From the NCBI RefSeq assembly GCF_000485595.1, contig NW_014577068.1:338379-402378 (forward strand): DNA of 64,000 bases, read 5' to 3'. The notes under the pieces were generated by a model. It did not search any database. It saw only the letters and a program-made list of their open reading frames with translations, and was not told the origin of the DNA. This DNA comes from Priapulus caudatus. Its lineage: Eukaryota; Priapulida; Priapulimorpha; Priapulimorphida; Priapulidae. The translations under genes were made by a program, and so were the position numbers. Shown here in pieces: positions 10,663 to 23,100 of this stretch (position 1 is the stretch's first letter; the number at the start of each line of letters is the position of its first letter).

Positions 10663-11905
10663 GACTTTTCGGCCTAGGACTTTTCGGCCTAGGACTTTTC
10701 GGCCACATATTTTCAACAGATAGGACTTTTCGGCCAAATTCAAATTTCTTTTCCAAAATACTTTTTTTTATACCAGTTCACATAAATTAGTGCTATCCAT
10801 AATATTTCTGTAATTATATTTAGGATTTAAGTGACCAATAATAAAGCATAGAGCCGCAGAAGCGTTGGGCTCATCTTGAGGTCTGTTGCACGATCTATAA
10901 ACGTAAAATTTCAGGTCGTGCGTAAGTACCGACATATATGTAGGCGCAGATATGGGCAGACACGCAGGGTTGCGTAACATCATTGTTAGACACGCCATAT
11001 CCGGCATATGGAGCGGTCAGGGGGAGATGTGGGGGGAGGGGTAGGGGGAGGGTGGGGAAGCGGCGGGGAGGGGGTGGGGAGGGGAAGGGGGAGCGGTGCG
11101 GGGATAGAGGGGCTCTAATAGCAAAGACAGTTATCACTCCTGTTGTTAACAGGTCAACTAAATCCATTGTTTAAACCCGGTACCCTTGGAGGTCAAAAGG
11201 TTATCAGCGACACTTAATCTTTCGCATAGTCAGCAGAAGGGACTATTTCATGGTCCTTTCAATAAAGCCAGTAAAATGCTAGGCCAGACGCGCTGATAAC
11301 AAAATAAGTTCAATCGTGTTCTCGCGTCAGACCCATGTCCTCAGAAAATGTTAAAAATCTGCCCTGTGCCCACTGACCTTTGACCTGTGACCGTCCCATT
11401 TCGGCCACAGTGATGGGCTTTTCTACATGATGCTATAACGCCGCACTATCACGAGCCTTAAGGTCCGAGGCCGTTAGATTTGTGCCGCGAATTCCTGCAT
11501 TTGCCTCCTATACCTTAAGTTAAGGAGTGAAGTTACGCCCCTTCTTTTAACACCTCTGACGCTTATGCTTGAGACACGACAGCTTCGACATTCCCAACTT
11601 ACGGCCGTTTCGGATTCCCCCCGCTCCCGAATATCGTGACCGTTAACGTCGAGCGGTTAAGATTTGTGCCCACTTTGACGCCGCGGCGACGCACGACGAT
11701 CGGACGGAACGATCAAGGCGAATTCTAACAAGCTGCATCTGACTATGTCAGATGAGCTAAAAAATAAAAACATTAAAACAAATAAACACAACAACAAAAT
11801 TTTGAATTTGGCCGAAAAGTCGATCAGGACTATCTGTTGAAAAATTAAAATTTAATTTGTGGCCAGGAAAAGTCTGTGCCGGAAAAGTCCGTGCCGAAGT
11901 CCGTT
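10663..11905. mobile_element. Composite element with acttttcggcc inverted ends
   Basis: The left end has three to four copies of gacttttcggcc(tagg) at 10663-10737 followed by a cggccaaattcaaattt border. The right end (11790-11905) is the inverse: aaattttgaatttggccgaa, then ggaaaagtc(t/c)gtgccg twice. Between them lies the core repeat described at 10985-11770, which also occurs alone elsewhere, so this appears to be a nest of two repeats. Confidence 0.6.
10985..11770 (+). repeat. Dispersed repeat family R1, copy 1
   Basis: A G-rich block (11010-11110), then text such as tatttcatggtcctttcaat, ttgacctgtgacc, cctataccttaagttaagg and gtcgagcggttaagatttgt, ending at gctgcatctgac. The same blocks occur in inverse order and strand at 16480-17030. 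No coding frame is conserved between the copies. Confidence 0.7.
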
Positions 11906-12029
11906 CCACCAGGTCATTGAAGGCCAAAATGAGTCATGTGTGTGTGGCTAAACGAAGCCAGAGTTTGTTATGACCCTACAAATGGGTGGTGAGATGAGGT
12001 TCAGGTTCAACGCCTAGCATCCGCTCTTA

Positions 12030-12360
12030 GTGTCTATGTCCCCCTAAGGTACTGCGGAAACGTACCCTGGGTAACGGTCCAGTAATACCGAAACGTACCA
12101 CCTGGGGACGATCTCGGTATAAGCGGAACGTACCCTGGTAAGCTGCTTAATTCTGTTGGTATTGGGTTAGGTTAGGTTAGGGTCTAGGGGATTAGGGAGT
12201 TCAGGTGTAGGCGAGCGTGCGCGCTAAAAGACTCGTTAGTGAGTAGCACGAAGTACGGTCGCGGCTATATTGAAGATAAGAACGCAAGTACGTTCCGATA
12301 TCGGACCAATATGACGCAGGGTAACCAGTTCCGGCAGTCAACCACCTGGGGACACATAGA
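12030..12360 (+). repeat. Telomere-repeat-bearing dispersed unit, copy 1
   Basis: Opens with gtctatgtccccctaaggta and a gcggaacgtaccctggtaa block, continues with degenerate TTAGGG (12165-12200), then gggagttcaggtgtaggcgag and a gactcg/gtacggtc border. It ends in acctggggacacatagacac, an inverse of its opening. Confidence 0.6.
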
Positions 12361-12689
12361 CACTCCATCAGGACCCTAGCTCACAGGTCAACTGGTGGTC
12401 ATAGGGCACACTTCAATTTCAGGATCATAATGAAAACTAGATATGAACTATTGCATGAAATGTATAGAGAGTCGCAATCGTATCACGACAGCTGATTTTG
12501 GGATCATTTGCTTGCATCTCATAATATTGTCTTTATACTTTCAATCTTAATATATGACCTCTATAATATTATCATGATAGGAATATATATCGCTGTGGCT
12601 ATATCCCGGCAAGCCGGCCACGTCTTAGTTGATTTCCTAATGGCTCGCAGTTCACTAACCGCGCTAAACACCCTAAACCCTTGTTACTG

Positions 12690-12770
12690 AGATAACCGCT
12701 GAAATTAAAAACTGCCGCGCATCTTAAGAAATCGAAGACCGTGCCCGGCAGCCGTCAGATATAATGGCCG
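12690..12770 (+). repeat. Dispersed repeat family R2, copy 1 (empty TTAA site)
   Basis: Carries gctgaaattaaaaactgccg and aaatcgaagaccgtgcccgg. The TTAA at 12705-12708 is the uninterrupted form of the site that holds the MITE at 19438-19909. Confidence 0.75.
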
Positions 12771-12879
12771 GCTGCCGCATAATAGGCACTCTGATAAATA
12801 TATATGTCAGAATTTCAAGTTGTTCCTAATTTTTATCCCAGGCAATGCCAGGGAACCTAACTATTGCTCATAGTCATAG

Positions 12880-13145
12880 GGTCTATGTCCTGCGCCAGGG
12901 ACGCCTACTGCCAGAAGCGTAACTGGTACGGTCCTGTATACCGGAACGTACCCTGGTAACTATTTGATATGGTTAGGGTTAGGGTTAGGGTTAGGGTTAA
13001 TTTAGGGTTAGGGTTAGGGTTAGGGTACGTTAGGGTATAGGGTATAGCCTAGGGTTAGGGTTAGGGAGTAGGCGTAGGCGACTCCCTAGACTCGATCAGT
13101 GGTACGGTCCGGCATATTAGATAGTACCAGGGTATAGAAAATCTA
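12880..13145 (+). repeat. Telomere-repeat-bearing dispersed unit, copy 2
   Basis: gggtctatgtcctgcgccag, the accggaacgtaccctggtaac block, then about 90 bases of TTAGGG repeats (12971-13065), then gggagtaggcgtaggcgact, which also follows the tract at the start of the window. The order of parts is the same as in copy 1. Confidence 0.7.
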
Positions 13146-13167
13146 GCTGTGAACCCTAAATAGTAAT

Positions 13168-13215
13168 AGTAGTATTAGTACTAATACTAATACTAATACT
13201 AATACTAATACTAAT
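13168..13215. repeat. (ACTAAT)n microsatellite
   Basis: About seven perfect six-base units, flanked by the inverse word agtattagt on the left. Confidence 0.9.
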
Positions 13216-14518
13216 AGTATATAGATTTACGGGGTCTCAAACCGGCAAGAATGGCAAGATTGAGCATATTTAAACGGAACCATTTATTTTACCTGATCTT
13301 CGTTATAAGACATTCTTAATTAATCCAGAGATGACTAGCAATGGCAATGATGATGGCATCACCGACACGACAGGCGACACCGTCACGGTGTCACCCAACA
13401 CGAATAAAACTACCGTATAGCGTTAGCCTAAAAAGCGCTAGCCGTAGCCGTAGCCGTAAAAAACGTTAGCCTAGCCCTACTACGGCAAGTCTTATATTCA
13501 CAATCACAGTCGTATGCGGCTCATAGTACACGACAAGTTATTCTTAGCGTAAGTCAAATTAGAAACACACACACACAATTTGTGTGACACAAATATCAAA
13601 CACCACGGCAATAACACTTTACACTACAGTTTACGAGTTTCTATTTGGCCGCCAAGACGTGGAAACCATAGCAACCACCTCGGAAGCGCGCGGGGTTACG
13701 AGGCTCTGGATTTCCGCAGAGGGGTGGTTCCACTTCCACGTTCGGCGAACGGGACGCGGATGCATAAAATACATAAGTTTCATCGTCCAAAGAAATTTGT
13801 GTAGAAAATAAAGATTTCCGACTGTCATATTTTGCCTACGCATATATATTATGATTTTATAGAAAAACACCAAGTATCGACTGTCTATCGTGATTCGTAT
13901 TCGCGCCGCGGGCGCCGCGGTTATCTCCCCCTCGCTGTACGGGGTGCGTACCGGCTTCTGTGCAGCCCCTGATAATAATATTAATAATAATACTATTACT
14001 AAGCAGTATATCAAAAAATTACGAAGGGCTACTAAGGGCTAATAGAATAAGTATCATAGATATCATATAACACAGATATCAGATAACATATTAGGTGTTA
14101 TATGAGGTATAAGCTTTTGGTAATCTATCGCCTTCCTTGATTTTAACTCATTTAACGTCAGCTAGGTGGCGCTGCGCGCAGCCACCAGCCAGCAATGATC
14201 ATCGTGATTCGATAGCAAAAATTTGTTATTCTATTGTGACTTCTGTTGGTAAGTGAAAGTATGCTTGTGTTCTTATTTGAAATAGTATTTAGGTATTATA
14301 CGTATTGGAACTAGTCCGGTATTATGACTGTTGGTAATAACACTGTCAAGTAGTAATGATGCTAATACTCAACTTGGCGACTTGTTGCCGTTGCCGTTGG
14401 CGTTGTTCGGCAAAATTTTGTGACGTCGCGGTGCCTCCACTCCACCGGGCTCTGTTATTGTTATTATGAAATATTTATTGCATATAATAAAAAAAACAAG
14501 TGTATTTACTAAGAACAG
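13216..14518. other. No gene recognised
   Basis: Mixed sequence with short cgtagccgtagccgt and aataataat runs. The minus-strand frame at 13631-14014 (127 codons, hydrophobic start) has no motif I know and no splice or promoter support; I do not call it. Confidence 0.4.
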
Positions 14519-14528
14519 NNNNNNNNNN
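14519..14528. other. Assembly gap of ten N
   Basis: Ten N residues. A round number, so the true gap size is likely unknown. The order and spacing on either side should be treated with care. Confidence 0.99.
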
Positions 14529-14760
14529 CAATAATGGTAAATTGTGCTAATTAAGCTCGTGCAAGATTACGAGTTACAGCAATACGCTAGGAAATATATG
14601 AAATGAATATCAGTACCACGAAGGTGAGTGATTAGTGGTCATAATAAGCTGAGGAACAGATACACTTGCTTCTTTATTGGTGGCAAATTTTGATGAAAAA
14701 AATTGGTTAAAAATGCGGGAATCGGGTGTGTTACTCTTGTGTTATTATCTACTCTTGATA

Positions 14761-15677
14761 TCAGGAGTTAATAATGACAAAGGAGTAAGACACCTCTTTG
14801 GTACTGATTTCACTACATTTTTGTCGTACGAGTTCGATGTGAATAAAAATACAAATGTATACAAACATGAGCTTCTATTGTTCACTGGTCGTTATTCTAT
14901 CTTCCGGTAGTATTACAAACCGCGTAGCTTCTTTCGTTTTGACATAAATCGTACTTTTCCACGACATGGTTTTCACGTCATTTACTGTTGCGTGGCGATG
15001 GCAAGCGGTAAATTCGCACACACAGGCTGACACAGCTACTTGAAGGAGGCACAGCAGGGATCGCCTCAGGCAGCGCCAGCGGCAACTGTACGCGGCCTAG
15101 AGCTAACGGTTGCTATGCAAAACACATGTGCGAAAAGCTACAATCGGCTGGAGCGTCAGTTTACTCATAACGATTCATACACATCATTCCTCCGCGGGTG
15201 AAGTAGTTCAGATATTTTACCAGCGCAGCGTTTATTTAAAAAAAACTGCGGGATTCAACCATAAAAACAAGGCATTTTATAACTATAGTTTAAATGTAAA
15301 ATAGTTTTAATTTTTAAACCCAGCATAGGTGCAACGTAACTTAATTTCTAGGCGAATTTTCTGCACTCGACTAGGCTACGGCCGAAAAGCCCTGGCGCGC
15401 CTCGATGCAGCTCTGTGTGTGCGAATTTACAGCTTGGCATCGCCACGCAACCGTAAATGACGTGAAAACCATGTCGTGGAAAAGTACGATTTATGTCAAA
15501 ACGAAGGAAGCTACGCGGTTGGTAATACTACCGGAAGATAGAATATGGACCAATGAACAAAAGAAGCTCATGTTTGTATACATTTGTATTTTTATTCACA
15601 TCGAACTCGTACGACAAAAATGTAGTGAAATCAGTACCAAAGAGGTGTCTTACTCCTTTGTCATTATTAACTCCTGA
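14761..15677. mobile_element. TA-flanked MITE with about 270-bp inverted arms
   Basis: Arms 14761-15031 and 15406-15677 are inverse copies at roughly nine bases in ten, starting TCAGGAGTTAATAATGACAA and ending in its complement. TA lies directly outside both ends (14759-14760, 15678-15679), as for Tc1/mariner-type insertion. The 375-bp centre has no transposase frame. The frames at 14677-14910 and 15405-15677 are the two arms read through and are not genes. Confidence 0.8.
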
Positions 15678-15679
15678 TA

Positions 15680-16479
15680 CATATATGTATGTTCATACAG
15701 ACATTGTCTAATGCAGTGATGTGTTTGTGTTTCAGGTGTGTTATGATGTAGAGTTCTGTTATTCATCGAACCATAATTGTGATATATGAGGTATGGGATC
15801 AAGCTGGACTTCCTACATGCTGCTACATTAGACAAGGACTGTGACTGCTTTATAGAAGAAAACAAGGTATGTGATGTTGGCTACCAAACAAAGAGTTGAA
15901 GAACATTTTTACAATGATCTTCCATTGTGGGTGTTCCCAAGTTGTTTTGCCTTGACTGACATAGTGGGGCAGAGCTTGTAGCATTACAATGGTATCCACC
16001 AATGGACCTATGTATCTGTGAGCATATACTTCAGCAACAGTAACAGAAATAATAACCATAATTTCCTTTCAGTATTTGTACTTCCTGTGTTGGGGACTCT
16101 AGACTTAAACTGTACCACTATCTAGGGCTGAAATTATTGCCTATTTCATGATACAATATGTGCAATAGTTCAAGGAAATAGAATAAGAATTTACAAGCCA
16201 CGTAGTGATTGGACATTGAACATTTTCAAATCTGCATGCTCCATTTATCACATGAAAACAAGCACAGTGCATCCAACTGACATTTTCACAACCTGACAAA
16301 GGTATCGAGTGGATTAACTTAGTTACGGTCAGACTCTGGCATATTGTGACATATCGATACTCATATGACGCTATAGTATGAATTGTATTATAGACATCCT
16401 ATGGCAATTAGTCACAGTTAATCGTATGGTGCACCACTACCACTATGGCAGCTGTAACAGTGTCGTTACTTTTTAGCTC
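15680..16479. other. Mostly unassigned; one candidate exon
   Basis: Apart from the ATG-to-donor segment at 15786-15866 I see no exon or repeat that I can support here. Confidence 0.4.
15786..15866 (+). CDS. Candidate first coding exon, 27 codons
   Basis: An ATG with an in-frame stop directly upstream opens MRYGIKLDFLHAATLDKDCD CFIEENK and ends at a consensus donor (AAG/gtatgt) in phase 0. An acceptor-like tttgtgtttcag lies 50 bases upstream. No similarity is recognised, so it may be chance. If real it is the start of a plus-strand transcript whose other exons I cannot identify. Confidence 0.25.
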
Positions 16480-17030
16480 GGCTGATGAAGTCAGATGCAG
16501 CTTGTAGAATCGCATGATTGTCCGTCCGTGCGTCCATCCGTCAACAGTTGGGCACAAATCTTAACCGCTCGACGTACAGTCTTGATATTCGGGACGTCGG
16601 GGGGGATCGCGAAAAGGACTTGGGATGTCGAATTTGGGGGTCAAGGGTCAAAGGTCAAGATGTGTCAATGGAGGGGGAATATTTCCACCTTAACTTAAGG
16701 TATAGGAGGAAATACAGAATTGCGGCACAAATCTCAACGGCTCGACCTACACTCTTAATATAACGGTCTAACGGACCGAGTGCAAAACTTTTTTGTTTTA
16801 GCGCTGACCTACCGTTTTTATCACTTTATTGAAAGGACCATGAAATCTACTTTCCGCTGACGTGCGAAGAGTAAGTGTCTGATAACCTTTTGACCCTTAA
16901 GAGGAGGGTTAAACATGGATTTGTTGACTGTTAACAAAGGACTGAACTGCTTTTGCTATTAGAGCCCCCTCCACCTGCCCCTCCCCCCGCCCTCCCCCTT
17001 ACCCTCCCCCACCACCACCACTACGCTCGC
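16480..17030 (-). repeat. Dispersed repeat family R1, copy 2 (inverted)
   Basis: Inverse of the copy at 10985-11770: gtcagatgcagcttgtagaa at its left edge, then acaaatcttaaccgctcgac, ccttaacttaaggtatagga, attgaaaggaccatgaaat and a C-rich block at 16975-17020 matching the G-rich block of copy 1. It lacks the acttttcggcc ends of copy 1. Confidence 0.7.
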
Positions 17031-19377
17031 GCTCGACACATAACCATGATAACATGTTAAAAGATAGCGAAGTCATTAAAGTTACACAGCTGTATCTTTA
17101 TTACTGTACTACCAGTAGGTATAGCAAAGCCTATCAGTATCATAGATTTTAGATCTGTATTAGTAGTATCCTAGATATATGTTCTGAGCGCGAACGCGGT
17201 GGCAGGAGGGCGCACTTGATTCAATTGCCAGTGAGTTTATCAGAAGAATACCTGGCTACAGTACACGTCAGTTGAGCGCTGTCGCTCTGCGGCACTTGTT
17301 TAATCAAGTACATTTGGTTGCCTATAAGTAGTGCAAATAACAGTAGTAGGGGGAGCAAAGGAAGCTCCAGCATGAATAACATCAGTATAGCAGCAGAGTA
17401 GCAGCTGTTAGATAAATGCTGTCACTTTGTGTTACTGGTTTAATTTTTCTGCATATTTCTTTAAAGCATCTGCTGAAAAGCTAGTTATCTTACAAGTTAG
17501 TACTGTAGCTTACAGTTAGTATATATCAAAGATCATAAAATACATATATAGATCTTAATCCACATATAGAGGGGGTTTAGTGACTACTTTAACCATTTTA
17601 TCTACTGATATGTCAACGAGTCTTATTGTTTTGGGTGTGAATTAATTAGTGGAAGTAGTTAAATAACGTATACAACCAATGCTGCAATGACACAGGTTCG
17701 AGTGGAGAACTCCGAGTGTGCGTATGCGCGTGCAAGCGTGAGTGCGTGCGTATGTTTCTATAAAGTATGTATAAAACTATAAAACTCTAGACTTTGTGTC
17801 ACCGAGACAGAATTATGCATCTCAGACTCACATTATTGGCACATCTTGAAAACGATGAAAAGCACGAATATTTGTTCGAGAATAAATGTCAATGAATTCG
17901 TCTATGAGCAGTGGGATTGGAATGTTGCATTGCCAAATGATTTGGTCATTTTTACTTCCTTCTCGCGTTTGTGATGGGAATTCTGTATAATGATGCAGGG
18001 TTTCAACTATACGTGTTCCTAAGTGCATGGCTTGTGGATGTTTTATTATTTTCCGAACTCGTCCGATTTAAAATAGTTGAGAATTAGTTTTAACAAGTTC
18101 TTTCTATACGTCACGTTGGCATATTTCTACAACCTTATACTATAGTCGTCTCGATTCACGTAGTAAGTCATGCGTGAAATTACTACCGGCAACTTGTCAC
18201 GGCGAGTACGCGCCGTATTGCTTTCCAGCGAGCGTAGATTCACCTGTTGGAGTTCTTGCACCGGCGGGCAAATAAAGCCGAGGTTTATACTTCCACTGTC
18301 TAAGGTCGTGTGTTGTCAGACATTGTCCTAGATGCAGTCACGTGTGACTACGTGCTGCCGGTGCGTGTCCGTGTGCGGCTGAGCGAGAGCCGAGAGCCGA
18401 CCGTGTGAGCTTTTTGCACTGCTTTCTCAGAGCAGCGTTCGCTTGCGTCACATGCCGACGTTACCGATGTTATAGTGAAACTTTGTTGCTTGTGCAGACG
18501 CGTCAGCGGCGCCCGCGACGCGTTACTATAGTGAAGGGAATGGCATAATAACGTCGCCGTCTTTGTATATAACGTGGTTCGGCAACTATATATCTCGTGT
18601 GAGTGTGTAATCGCACGTATGGTTATGTCCGTTTCTCGTGGTTTTTGGATACGTGGCGGTGAGAAGGGGGAAATGGAGCAATCGTAAATTATGAGTATAT
18701 AATCGCACATCCGAGCTCAGCTTTGCAACAGGTATTGAAAGTGTTTGTTTTTATGCCGACGCTGAATGTATTTTGAGGTAAGCCGAATCTATAAGCGCGT
18801 CTGCGTGTGATATGCGACTTAATTACAACATATCTCTGTGTCGCAGTACTACATACTCATAATCGTTACGATCAACCTAATTGTGTGACCCGGCCGTAGT
18901 CTAACCCGTGCTGAACTTTATTTCTAGTTTGTACTTCTATTATGCCCGTTTATCTGAACAGATGATCCAATTATTTTTTAAAGTGAATGTATATAAACAA
19001 CATCGTAATTCATATTTGTTTTGGGGGTAGGCGTGTATTTGCTCACTCAAATGTATAAATCAGCTTGTCCCTAACCCCAAGTTATTCAGAGAAGTTGAGT
19101 GCATCGTAGGTAGGCATTTTCCGAACAACTAATACCAACTACCAAATGTTGCTACTTGTATTTATGATATTAGACATTTATATGCTGTTCTGGCCGGTCA
19201 TATAAGTGCTCTACAGTTCTGTAGAATCATAATAGTAGTATGGGCAGCACACCAAGGTTTATGGCCTGCAGTAGGTTTGCATACTCGTAGCCTTTGGGCA
19301 TAAGCTGCGTTGCTATATAACTCACGGTTATTGGAATGCAATTTGGCTAAAAGTGTGTTAGCACTATATTAAGAACG
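17031..19377. other. No gene or repeat recognised
   Basis: Apparently unique sequence. The 120-codon minus-strand frame at 18348-18710 is arginine/serine/threonine-rich without a motif and is CpG-rich; I do not call it. Confidence 0.4.
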
Positions 19378-19975
19378 CTGTGGCTATCAGCCGGGACCCT
19401 AACCCTCCTGTTTACTTGAGAAATCACCGAAAATTAAACCCGCAATATGCGCATCCAAACGTTAATTTCTCCAGTACTAGACTAGCAAATACTTCGTGTC
19501 ATGCATAATCATACTACCTTATGACAAAATAAACTCTAGTTCCTCCCATTTCACTGCGCGTTGTCTTCTAAAAGGGATTTGAAAATACTTCCAATGTTGT
19601 TCAAATTCTCCGATGTTGTTGACACGTTCGCGTTGCTCTGCCAAGTAACCGTACAGCGGGTGCAACCTGTAGCAACATGTGATGTCACCTAACCGATTCT
19701 GGGCTAAATTGTTTAGCAAACAATTCGGCGTTGGCGCCAGATTTCCAGATTTCGCACCTCTTTCTTGTGGGTTTTAAGCAAACGCGCAGTGAAATGGGAG
19801 GAACTAGAGTTTATTTTGTCATAAGGTAGTGTGATTATGCATGACACGAAGTATTTGCTAGTCTAGTACTGGAGAAACTAGCGTTTGGATGCGCATATAT
19901 ATTGCGGCTTTAAAAACTGCCGGGCATTTAGGAAATCGAAGACCGTGCCCGGCAGCCGTCGGATATTTTCTAAGT
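19378..19975 (+). repeat. Dispersed repeat family R2, copy 2, split by a MITE
   Basis: The left half (19378-19437) ends ...caccgaaaattaa and the right half (19910-19975) begins ttaaaaactgccgggcattt. Joined at one TTAA they give the same text as copies 1 and 3. Confidence 0.8.
19438..19909. mobile_element. piggyBac-type (TTAA) MITE, 472 bp
   Basis: Inverted arms of about 125 bases (19438-19562 and 19781-19909), nearly identical, with ends ACCCGCAATAT and AGCCGCAATATAT. TTAA is duplicated at 19434-19437 and 19910-19913, and two uninterrupted copies of the target repeat exist in this window. The 218-bp centre is non-coding. A decayed arm is also visible near 40084-40175. TTAA choice is diagnostic of piggyBac-type transposases; the element itself encodes none. 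Confidence 0.88.
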
Positions 19976-20094
19976 GTCGATTGCGAGTTCGTTCGCTCAG
20001 TGATCCGAAGCTAGGCGAATTGGGCTAGTTCGAATATACAGCTCTAACGAAAATCGCTTGACATCTAAACAAATGTAGAATACTTTGGATCACG

Positions 20095-20190
20095 TAGTAC
20101 ACTGTTTACTTAAGAAATGGCCGAAAATTAAAAACTGCCGGGCATTTAGGAAATCGAAGACCGTGCTGCCGGGCATATAGCCACTTCGTA
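20095..20190 (+). repeat. Dispersed repeat family R2, copy 3 (empty TTAA site)
   Basis: gtttacttaagaaatggccg, then aaaattaaaaactgccgggc and atttaggaaatcgaagaccg. TTAA at 20128-20131 is uninterrupted. Confidence 0.78.
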
Positions 20191-23100
20191 TTAAGAATGC
20201 CTGGCTGAACACACAGTGGGGGAAATTTCTAAATTTGAAGAGGAAGTGAATGAGCGATGAGTTCCGTCACGATACTATCGGCCGCCGGTTCCAACAACGT
20301 CAGTTTTACGACTTGGTGGTAATGGCTGCTGGAGGGAGCATCGTTAACATCCAATAAACAAATTAAGCTGTAAACCGATTTCGAGGCCTGACCTTGCGGA
20401 TGTGGTTCTCAACTTTTCTTCTATCGGGGGATATATTGAGATTTGTGCTAGGCAATCCTGTAGTTATCTCTATATTTGATATATTATATACTATATAGCC
20501 ACTAGTTGAGTGCATCTGGGCATATCTGGGTTTCGCCTAAAAATTAATTTATCTGGGACGCCTAAACGATAAGAGTGCTGCCCGAGCAGGTGAAGTACAC
20601 GTGAACTTGCTAACCACTTGTGCAAAGATCTACTCCTGATATAAGTGCAACTCTGGTAGCAACTATTACAACGAGACAAAAGAAAACTTGAATCACCAAT
20701 GTTTGCAACACTTATACATAATTATGCTAACTGTTTATGAACTGGTTATGGTAACTGGTTATGTTATAATGTAAGTACGTTTCGTTCTTGTGCCCAATTG
20801 GCAGTATTAACAGATCAGTGTAGTTGCTGGTAATTGCATTGTTTGTGGTTCCCTCCGTGGTGGGAAAATAGATCGCTGTTATTGCTATCGTGGGCATTGG
20901 CATACTAATCAGTCAGTTAATCGTTTAATAAACGTGTGTGTAGAATACCTGTTGCAAAGCTATAGGTCGTGATTTAAGACAGAATGTCTCTCTCCCATGG
21001 ATGAAACACGTGAATACGATGTAGAAATCGTGAAGAGAAATCCTGATACACGTGGAACTGCAAATGTGTGTTTTTGTGTCATAGCGACCCAGTAGTACTC
21101 ATCAACATGACTGACAGGATTCTATACAAAAAGGTATGTAATCTTCGCTGAATGACTGAATACGTTTGGTATACTAGCTTCCTTACATGTGTGTAGAAAA
21201 TTACTGTCTAGAAATCTTTAGATGCATCTCTTGTGCGCAATGTCTGAGGGCGGGCGGGCGTGCGCGTGCGTGAGTGCGTGGGTGGGTAGGTGCATGCGTG
21301 TTCGTGCGGGTGTACACGTATGCGTATACGCGTATGCAATTATGCATCCATGCAAGGACACGTGCGTCCGTATGTAGTATAATAATAAATGTATGAGTTC
21401 CAATGCATAATTAATGCGTTTAAAGAAATTGAGAAAATGATTTTCCATCTATTAATTTTGTGTGTAGTAACGAATAGCAAGGTTTTGGTTAATGGAACTT
21501 CATTACTAATGGGGGTCGGTGTACTGCTGTTGTAAATTCATCGTCGCAACTGAAGCAGTAATTATAAGAAACGCACGCACTGCGTATATACTGCTGTACA
21601 CTGCTGGCGAGGACGTTGTGTTTCCTCCGTCCACCGTCATCATCGAGTGTTTACAGGTGGTTCAGATTTCAGCCGTTTAGGCGGATTCACGGAGGCTGTG
21701 TCGAATGATGCGCAAGTCTCTCTGATCGCGCCCGGAGTAAGTGGGTGTTGATGACTGTAACGACTAGCCTTACGGGGGGATGGTGCACGCACTACGAGAG
21801 GTTTTTTTTGTCAATGACCAACTGCCGCATATATGTATCATGAGCGCTAGCTGTGAGTTTACTACCGGGCAACCTAGTAATTGCACTTTCGCCAGAAGCA
21901 CGGCTACTGCAACCAGGAGATATGCTAACAAAATAAAAACTTGTTTTTTAGTATTATGGATGAGACAGCGAATCTAGCAAGAAATTCCTAAACACGGTGC
22001 ATAAAAGTCTATAAGTGGCTATTGTATTAGTGGTCCCTGCATTAAGAGTCGGTGCCTTATCGGCCACGCTAGCGTATACACGTGATTTAGAGTTCAGCGA
22101 TACATTCGATTTGCAAGAAATTTTGATATCTGTGAATATTTGTAAAATTTCCTACGAAAAACTTTGTGAACGGAACAGTGACTGGTGAGTTGTTTCTGGA
22201 TAATAGGTCTGTGGCTTGCTGTGTTGGTGGCTCACTCGTTTACTGGTCAATAGAGACGCATTGAGCGACTTCTGAATGGGCACTGCTGCAGGACTCAGGT
22301 TTATTCCATGTGAAAACTGCACTAAAATGTAAATCATTTCGTATTCGTCGGTAGCGATGTATTTTTGTTTGGAGGGATGACTCCACAGCTATAACCGTTA
22401 GTTTATATGGTAGCTAGTCGCAGCTTTGTTGCCATTTACTGAGCGAATACAAACAGTGGGCATCTTGTGTGTAAACAAAAATCGAGGGAAGAGACTACGC
22501 TTGAGCGTATGTATATAGGGTGTCACTGGTATAGCATGGATACGCATGCATGCGTGCCTAGAGGGTGCATTTTTCACGCATGCAAGCGTGATCTATGCAA
22601 ACTACTGCTTAGTTCGGTCAGTCAGATGAGCTGTACGCAATCTCACACAGGTGTGTCATTTTACGCATTATTACCTCTGCGCAAACGGAGGTCATGCAAT
22701 CGCTCGCGTGTGTGTGTGTAGCCACCGCGCGATCGATAGCGCGTCGAGTCAGCGAGTGGCGAGTCAGCAGCAGCCACCAGTAAGCGGCGAGTCAGTAGCA
22801 GGCGAGTCAGTCAGCAGCCGCCACCAGCGAGCACATACATGTTACATGCTCGCGGAGGTATGCACTCTCCGTGAGTGCCCTCTGTCTAGTTGCAGCTGTT
22901 ACTGCATTGCTATAGAAACATAGACACATGATATAGCCTCTTGCCATATCAATCAATATAGCTATGTTATATAATTTTTGTTTTTTTTATTTAATACCCG
23001 ATACTTCCTGTGAGTTTTGATATTTTGCTCGTGATTGGACCTAAAGCTGTGATATAGGTTCCCTAGAAGAAAGTTGCTGTACAAGTGTAGAGAATTAAGT

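Noticed and set aside
13631-14014. 127-codon minus-strand frame
   Set aside because: No motif, no splice or promoter support, in a repeat-rich area.
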